From positions 9,605,358-9,669,357 of the forward strand of contig JASSKH010000021.1 of assembly GCA_031763025.1 (NCBI GenBank): 64,000 nt of DNA, in the 5' to 3' direction. Under the pieces are notes generated by a model that was not told the origin of the DNA, ran no database searches, and saw only the letters and a list, made by a program, of their open reading frames with translations. Source of the DNA: Macrocystis pyrifera (taxonomy: Eukaryota > Sar > Phaeophyceae > Laminariales > Laminariaceae). Below, one piece after another: positions 57,771 through 64,000 of this stretch (positions are counted from its first letter, which is position 1; each line of letters opens with the position of its first letter). Made by a program: the position numbers and the translations under genes.

Positions 57771-58064
57771 ATGGCCGCGGGTATATCCTCTCAACTACAG
57801 CATAGAGGTCCCCCCGTTCCCACCACTAACCAACTCGTGGCTGCTGACTACAGCGGCTGCTGTCTGGAGTGCTGCCTGCACCGTACGAAACGCACGGTAG
57901 TCGTCAACACACGCCTGCCGTCTGGGGTGACGACTCGCAGGCATGCAGTGGACGGAGCACTCGAACCTAAAACAACCACACGAACGACTATCAACGATCG
58001 CCATCTCGTCTCGGACCGTCTGACACAGAAAGTGCAGCACAGCTATGATGCCACATTCCTGTAA
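57771..58064 (+). CDS. small unassigned protein (97 aa), coding-like
   Basis: ATG-to-TAA frame with even protein-like composition and C/G-biased codons: AADYSGCCLECCLHRTKRTV, then NTRLPSGVTTRRHAVDGALE, ending KVQHSYDATFL. A clustered Cys motif (CCLECCLH) could bind metal. No family recognised. It could be the last exon of the preceding coding-like region (114 bp downstream) or independent. Confidence 0.35.
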   Translation: MAAGISSQLQHRGPPVPTTNQLVAADYSGCCLECCLHRTKRTVVVNTRLPSGVTTRRHAVDGALEPKTTTRTTINDRHLVSDRLTQKVQHSYDATFL

Positions 58065-58604
58065 TTGCGGGGGTCATTCCCCATAAAGGGTAAACAACTC
58101 GCCAACACCACAAAGACCGGTGACGTTAATAACAAGTGCATACTGCTGCGTCGTGAGAAACAAAACCAGAAAAAAGAAACAAACAAAAACGATTGCTGAT
58201 TTTCTCGTGATGGTGTGCGGGCCGGTCATGGGTCTTCGTGTGCCGTCCTGCTGGCGTTCTTCATGTCCGCCTCATAGCCTTAGCCGAATCTGCCCAATCC
58301 TTTGCACTTGCTCTCGTTGCCCCCCCCTTCCAGTCGATTCCCTTTCTCCCCCGTCCCGTAAATTAAATGCTCATCGTACTTCTGGTTCTGATCTGAAAAA
58401 CAAGAATTGTCGCCCAGGGTGAGTTCAATCCGTCTCTTCCCCGCCTGTCGACGATTTGTCCCCTCATCCTTCGTTGTCGAATCCAGCCTCCTACCGGCGC
58501 AATAGATTGTGCCGTAGTTTGGCCTGTGGTGGCGCCTGCTTCCGCGCACGGACATCCCGATCGAGCATTGCTGCTCTGCCGCTGCTGCCTAAAAAAAGAA
58601 GCGC
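58065..58604. other. spacer, minus frame 58,280-58,555 doubtful
   Basis: The minus frame (91 codons) is basic and polar, with no recognisable motif. Confidence 0.3.
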
Positions 58605-58656
58605 GAATCGTAGGTCTCGGTGCCTGACGTGAATCGTAGGTCTCGGTGCCTGACGC
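58605..58656 (+). repeat. perfect 26-bp tandem duplication
   Basis: GAATCGTAGGTCTCGGTGCC plus flanking bases is repeated back to back. Confidence 0.85.
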
Positions 58657-58916
58657 ACCACGTACGACCCAACTCTACTCCGCCTTAGCCTCGCGGCCAC
58701 ACACAGCAGCAAGAAGGTATCACTCCTTGAGCACTCCCGCAGATGGGCAGTGGATAACGAGGAGTTCTGAACTCTCGAACCAAGGGGGGCGAGGGGTCAA
58801 GAAGTCACGCAAACGATCCTCCCTGCGGTCTGCACTTCGGAATCGTCGTCCGCAATTGAGGAACTTCCTGGTTCGATGCAAACGCGGCGAGTTTTGGCCC
58901 GTTTTGGCTGCGGTTT

Positions 58917-58943
58917 GGGGTTAGGGTTAGGGTTAGCGTTAGG
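58917..58943. repeat. short interstitial telomere-like tract (TTAGGG type)
   Basis: About three TTAGGG units, the last varied; opposite orientation to the tract at 2,226. Confidence 0.6.
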
Positions 58944-61123
58944 ATCACGGGTTGCGTTGGGTCTTCGCTCGTACCTTGTTCTCAGCAAGAACCAATATAC
59001 CTGAACAGCCTACCAACCTGAAGATCCGAGCTCGCAGATTGTAGTAGGATCTGAAAACGCACCCAGGAAAAGAACGGTACGCAGACATAACAAACATAAA
59101 ACACCGAGAAAAACATACAACACAGCAACAATCATCAACACCACATAAATATTTGGGTTTTAGCTAAAATCAGGTACGATATACCTGACCACGTTTTGGA
59201 CAAAATCACTTACGTAAATTCCCGATTTTGGCTCGAAAAGGCTAAGGTATACCTGACCTTGCTTATTCTGTCTAGCTTGCACCTGGTTTTTGCCCAACTT
59301 TGAACCAACAAGAGAGGCCATACGCACACTGTTTTGTCTCTGCATATGCGTCTGCGGTCCCGCGGTTAAAAATTTTGCATATAAACTCTGTACGCGTACG
59401 TACGTAGGTTTTTGTACGTACGTACGTACGCTGATTTCACTTTTCTCTTTGGGTGATATGCTTCAGTTAGTTGTTGTGATGTCTACTCTGTTGGTTTCTA
59501 TCTATGGTCACGGGATCCTGAAATCATATTACGGCACCATGGACGTACACGGCATTTCGTCTGCACCACCCCCGCGTCGAGGTGGTCTCAGTTTTGTACG
59601 GCAAGATAATTTCGTGTCGAGCAGGCGGTTTCGCGAGGGCGGTCGAAAAGCTTCAAAGCTGGTAACGGGGGGGGGGGGGGGGTTGGGCGCCAGAATAATA
59701 ATACTCTTGGCATTTCCGTCGTGGCCAAGGGAACAAAGCCTGGTGACTCTTTGCGGCTCCAAGTGAAGCCTGTGGTACGTATACCCTTAAGAAATACTAG
59801 ACAATTTAGATTTTGGGGGCCACACGCTCATGTTTAGGCGCATTTTGCTTTTAAATTTATTTTCATGGACTAAACACCGCTCGTGGCGCGCGTTATTTAC
59901 TTGATTTTAGAATTTTCCTGATGTTGACCAAGATGGATCAGGTATGACCGATTTCGGCCACAGCTCTTGAAAATTCGCTTTCTCGACGGCTTTCAATGTC
60001 TTCGCCTTTAGTGCATACCTGCTTACGTTCTAAAATCCGGTATCCAAAAATCGCGTTTTCCATAAGGATGAAGTGTGAAACAAGGTTTTCATGGCGCGTA
60101 CTGTTTTCACGGAGCGATGCGCTTCGGTGCGATTTCACTCAGATCAGACCCCACCACACCACACCTAATTGAGCCGCACCGTTATATTGTGATAATGTGA
60201 AAAATGCGCCGCATCTTACCACATCCATGCATTCCCGGAAACCATAAACAGCACTACTACTGCTGCTGTGAACCGAACCGTGTCACACCGACACGTCGGA
60301 AACCCTTGAAAAAACATGGTCGCGAAAGAGAAGAAGCTATTTATACTCAGTTCATCGTTACAAGGAACGGCCGGCGGGTGCCTCGTTGTCTAGGTGCTGG
60401 CGCTCTCAGCCACCACATTTTTTATCAGAATCTGATCTGATCCTAATATTGTTGTGAGAGTCTCAAATGAATGCCCCCTGTAAGAGGTAGTACATAAAAT
60501 TATATGAACAACGATCTTAAAACAAAAACACAGCTGTACTGTGGAAGATTTTGTCGAAACTCGTATTTGCACTCTGTGCGTCGTACACTTCGATTGCGTG
60601 AGACGTACGCGTCAGAATCAGCAACTCAACGAAACACAATACCTGGTACAATACAGGACGCCCATTATTCGGTGGCCGATACTACATACTGTCTTCTTTG
60701 TTGGGCAAATTTGTATCGTCCAATAATTGTTTTCGCGCCCAATCTTCCCTTCCTGTTTATGGAGGGAAACTATAATATTTCATCTTGACTGTTCCGCACC
60801 TGCGCAGACGAGCGCAGGACTCCCGAAATCCACGGTTGGTTGAGCTCCATGGAGAGCTGATGAACCAGCTTTCCAACGATCCCACGTACTGATGACTGGA
60901 AGTGTGAAGTTGCAGATGAAACAAAGATTAACACGAGAGATTGGGACAGTGTTCCCGGGACAGGCGTCATTCTGGATCGACGGGGAATATCGAAAAATAC
61001 AAAACAGGGAAGTTTTGTTCCGCGTGCAAAGAAGAAAATCTTGCGCAGTTTACTTCTGTTGGAAAATACGGCGTTTGGCCGGTTCGGTTCTGCTGGCCCC
61101 GCGGTATCCACAGCGGTCGCTGG
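58944..61123. other. spacer with (ACGT)n and a G run; no confident gene
   Basis: ACGTACGT runs near 59,395-59,432 and an 18-bp-scale G run near 59,668-59,682. A plus frame of 158 codons (59,290-59,766) is interrupted by these repeats and is not called. Confidence 0.35.
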
Positions 61124-61456
61124 TCATCGTACATGCCCAGAAGCGATGGCACGACACCACGTATTGGCAGCGATGGAAGGGCGCCACGGGCAAGTGCGGA
61201 AAAGTAGGCGGTCGACGAGTTTGACGCGTTCGTCCTCACATTTGGGCAGGATCTCGTGATTGGACGACAGCCAGTCCGGACGATGTCTTTCACTTCCTCT
61301 GTTCCATTGATACCTCAGGTAAAGGGCACCATGCAGCGTCTTGCCAAGGTGTAGGACGTGCAGGCGATGACGCGTGTCTGGAGGGGTCCCCATGCTCAAG
61401 ACGGTACGCGGCGGAGTCAATCCGTAAGGGGTGGTCTCTAAGCTAAAAATGCCCAC
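61124..61456 (-). CDS. unassigned reading frame (110 aa), doubtful
   Basis: ATG-initiated minus frame with fairly coding-like codons (HRLHVLHLGKTLHGALYLRY inside). It lies next to a plus-strand recombinase relic and may merely be antisense to its decayed upstream part. Confidence 0.22.
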   Translation of the reverse strand: MGIFSLETTPYGLTPPRTVLSMGTPPDTRHRLHVLHLGKTLHGALYLRYQWNRGSERHRPDWLSSNHEILPKCEDERVKLVDRLLFRTCPWRPSIAANTWCRAIASGHVR

Positions 61457-61499
61457 GAAAGAACACGGAAAAGGAAAGGCTGGGACCGCGCCCGCTGGG

Positions 61500-62020
61500 C
61501 AGGCGACGCTGGAGCGAATCCATTAGTAGATTCGTACCTCAACTTTGCGTCCCAGGAACAAAAGCAAGTCGGAGTCCCGGTCAATCCGGTCGGCGCTTTT
61601 CGATGCGTAGCGGTTTACTCTGGGGTCGCAAAATCTGAAGCTCCCACAGTCCAAGGGTTTTTTTCCTTGATTTTTGTTTGTAAGACTCCTCGGGCCTCTA
61701 GAGAGGCGGTCGTAGTGTAGATAGACAGGCACTGCCCGTAGATTTGCACGTGCCGGGCGGTTACGGCGTACATCTCCGCCGCTTAGCGGATGGGGTGGGA
61801 TTTGGCCGCCGGGCATATTTCCCCCTTGGCTTCGACGGAGGGTGGCCGGGGTTCTCGGAGCCTCTGCAGTCCGAATGACCGCCTCCCTGCAAATCCATTT
61901 GCGGGAGGCTCCCTCTCCAGATCTCTAGCCGGGACGGCGGTGGACGAGATCATGAAGATTGGTGGTTGGAAGACGGAGTCAATAGCGAAGTACTACGATC
62001 GGGGCCGCTCCTAGTGTCCG
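61500..62020 (+). mobile_element. tyrosine-recombinase element relic (fossil)
   Basis: The clearest part is at 61,940-62,010: TAVDEIMKIGGWKTESIAKY, the GGW...Y C-terminal signature of eukaryotic tyrosine recombinases as found in DIRS-order elements and Cryptons. It differs in sequence from the recombinase of the element at 10-15 kb, so it is another lineage. Upstream sequence looks like a degraded recombinase catalytic domain. Broken, with several breaks, and probably much older than the 10-15 kb element. No terminal repeats were found. Confidence 0.6.
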
Positions 62021-62689
62021 TTCCAGTGTCCGGGTCCGAAGTGGTAGGAGAAAACGCGGCCAGAGCCACGCGGACGCTAGCCGATTTCCTCAGTCACCCG
62101 GTTCAAAATATTACGTGGCTTGTGCGAGAAAGGGTTATTGCAAGGGTCATGAACATTGGGTGCGACAACTACGTATCCGACCGGTGGTTCACTAAGAGCA
62201 CAGAACACTATCAAACGACGCGACGAAGTATGGGCGATACCACGGGTAGGTGCAGCAGGCCGCATCCAAAAATATAATACTTACATCAGCTGATCCAGGT
62301 CATCGAGACAGGATACTACAGGGAAATTACAAGCCGAACTTGGAGATTTTCAGTGGTGCCGAAAATGTGCCTTTCCTAGCAGCATCTGGCTGAAACGCCG
62401 CCCCTCCCATGCAAACATTCGTATTTGTTTGGCCTATTTTCATCCATTCCTGCCCCACTTTCAACTACAAGTAGTGGTCCCTCTATAGCGTCGTTTGAGT
62501 GGCGCAGGTTGCCCGATATGGCATCGGTGAAATCGTTTCGCACAGACGGAGCCCTGATCAAAGCCGAACCAGCGTTATAGAGGTACTCCTCTCTAAAGTG
62601 CCGGCATCGGCACTACCGCTTCCCGTAGTAGGAGCGGTTTCGCACTTTTTTTTACAACTGGTTTGGCCGTATCTGCCTGCATACTGCTA
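62021..62689. other. spacer, no gene seen
   Basis: Short frames only. Confidence 0.4.
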
Positions 62690-63252
62690 TACTGCACTGT
62701 TAATAGTAATTGAAATGGGAGAAGCAGTAGGAGCAGTAGTAATAGAGGCGGTAGTTTAGTGGTAGAAATTTTAGTAGTAGCAAAAGTAGTAGTGGTACTA
62801 TGGTACAGCGGTAGTATGAAGGGTAGCGGTAGTCGCAGCAGTAGTATATAGTAGTAATAGTAGTCGTAGTGAGCACTGTAGTACAGTGGTAGTTGTATCA
62901 GTAGTATTTTTAGTAGTAGTGGTAGGAGCAGCAGTAGTAAGTAAGTAGTAGAAACAGCAGTAGTAGTGGTTGTACTGTAGCACAAGTAGTAGCATTAATA
63001 GCAGCAGTAGAAATAGCAACGTTAGTGGCAGAAGTAGTATAAGCAGCAGTAGCAGCAGCAAACCGTAGCATAGTACATGTACTAGTACTGCACTATTGAT
63101 AATAGTAGCGGAAGTAGAAGTAGTAGATGTACTGCTGCTGAATCAAGAGTAGCAAAATCGATATGGCGGTAAGAGTAGCATAAGCAATAGGTGTACTACA
63201 GTACGTAGTTGTAGTTGTTTCAGTAGAATTAGCAGTAGCAGCAGTAGTAGTC

Positions 63253-63307
<55 letters not shown>

Positions 63308-63410
63308 TAGTAGGATTACGAGGAGTACGAGGAGTATGAGGAGTACGAGGAGTACGAGGAGTACGAGGAGTAGCAGAAATAGTGGTAGCAGTAGTGGCAG
63401 CAGTACAATG
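62690..63410. repeat. long AGT/AGC trinucleotide-rich tract
   Basis: Degenerate AGTAGTAGC-type repetition over about 700 bp, pure (GTA)n at about 63,251-63,301, and a 9-bp unit ACGAGGAGT at about 63,318-63,370. Long Leu-rich minus frames are repeat translations. Confidence 0.9.
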
Positions 63411-64000
63411 CCGGTGACTGAGAAGTGCGTTTTGCCGTCATAACGCCAATTTTTGCGCTGGTCTATACTAGCTCCATACAGCTACGGCTACTGGCAATCT
63501 TCGAAAACATTGCAACTAAACAAGATCACACACATGTCACACATTGGAGCGACTTAGAGGGCCATCTTTCACAGCAAGCACCAGTGTGTTAATCATTTCT
63601 CGCACAAGGACAGAGCGGTAACAGATCACAGGTCACATCGAGACCCATGCAACAAGCACCACCGAGACCATGCGCACCCATTTCCCCGCATGCGAAGGGG
63701 TCGCTGGGCTTCTTCTCGTGCTCTGCTGGTCGCTTGTGTGCTTCCTGTTGTATGAACTCTACCTCTGATATAGCACCAGTACCACCTGCATCACTCAGCC
63801 TGTACGCAGGCAGGATTGTCGTGTGTTTCGTTTGTCTCTGCTGCCGCACCGAGCTGGCTACAACCCGCATGATTGCCCAAAGTCTCGAGGCGACGGTAGC
63901 TCAGAGGGCCCCCTGGCGTTTCGTAATTTCTCTCCAGCCGTATCAAAAACCTCTCCCTCCATTTCATCAGAAATTATCCAAATCATGGAAAATATCACAG
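63411..64000. other. window end, no confident gene
   Basis: A minus frame at 63,589-63,870 (93 codons) is not convincing. Confidence 0.35.

Noticed and set aside
62593-63061. Leu-rich minus frames that look like membrane proteins
   Set aside because: Products of the AGT/AGC repeat read on the opposite strand.
63885-63920. tRNA-like start (GACGGTAGCTCAGAGGG)
   Set aside because: No anticodon arm, T-loop or acceptor pairing follows at the expected spacing.

Overview
The window looks like nuclear DNA from a multicellular photosynthetic stramenopile, most probably a brown alga. The reasons are: one intron-bearing gene with chlamydial Pmp-type beta-helix repeats joined to a Cys-rich and multi-pass membrane domain, a fusion I associate with stramenopiles; short TTAGGG-like tracts; abundant CAG/CTG repeats; GT-AG and GC-AG introns; low gene density; and a LINE, a tyrosine-recombinase retroelement and several DNA-transposon families. 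Species is not determinable by eye.

Layout. 1-1,200: decayed LINE on the minus strand (endonuclease plus start of reverse transcriptase). 2.5-7.1 kb: coding-like stretches, including an unidentified multi-exon gene whose last three exons join in phase (about 3.7-6.6 kb). 8.1-10.2 kb: small repeats and unassigned reading frames. 10,248-15,495: a PAT/Ngaro-like DIRS-order retroelement with split direct repeats (A1...B1-A2-B2), a fossil. 15,496-18,646: a foldback-like element whose arms are arrays of a 42-bp unit with a palindromic core; its centre carries a 0.96-kb sequence found again at 26.7-27.5 kb. 22,635-24,777: a non-autonomous hAT-like transposon with a perfect 8-bp target duplication and internal satellite arrays. 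29.2-31.5 kb: a cluster of microsatellites, minisatellites and local duplications. 37,711-43,528: the one confident host gene, five exons, about 1,600 residues. 49.8-58.1 kb: several small coding-like frames of unknown function, two dispersed repeats and an inverted duplication. 61.5-62.0 kb: tyrosine-recombinase relic. 62.7-63.4 kb: long AGT-rich repeat. A MITE family of about 108 bp has three copies (21.5, 35.3, 51.9 kb).

The genes do not form an operon or visible pathway. The main theme is a large adhesive or receptor-like surface protein gene, expanding by in-frame 585-bp tandem duplication, in a transposon-rich neighbourhood. All frames called 'coding-like' rest on third-position base bias, protein-like composition and splice-site fit judged by eye, not on homology searches.
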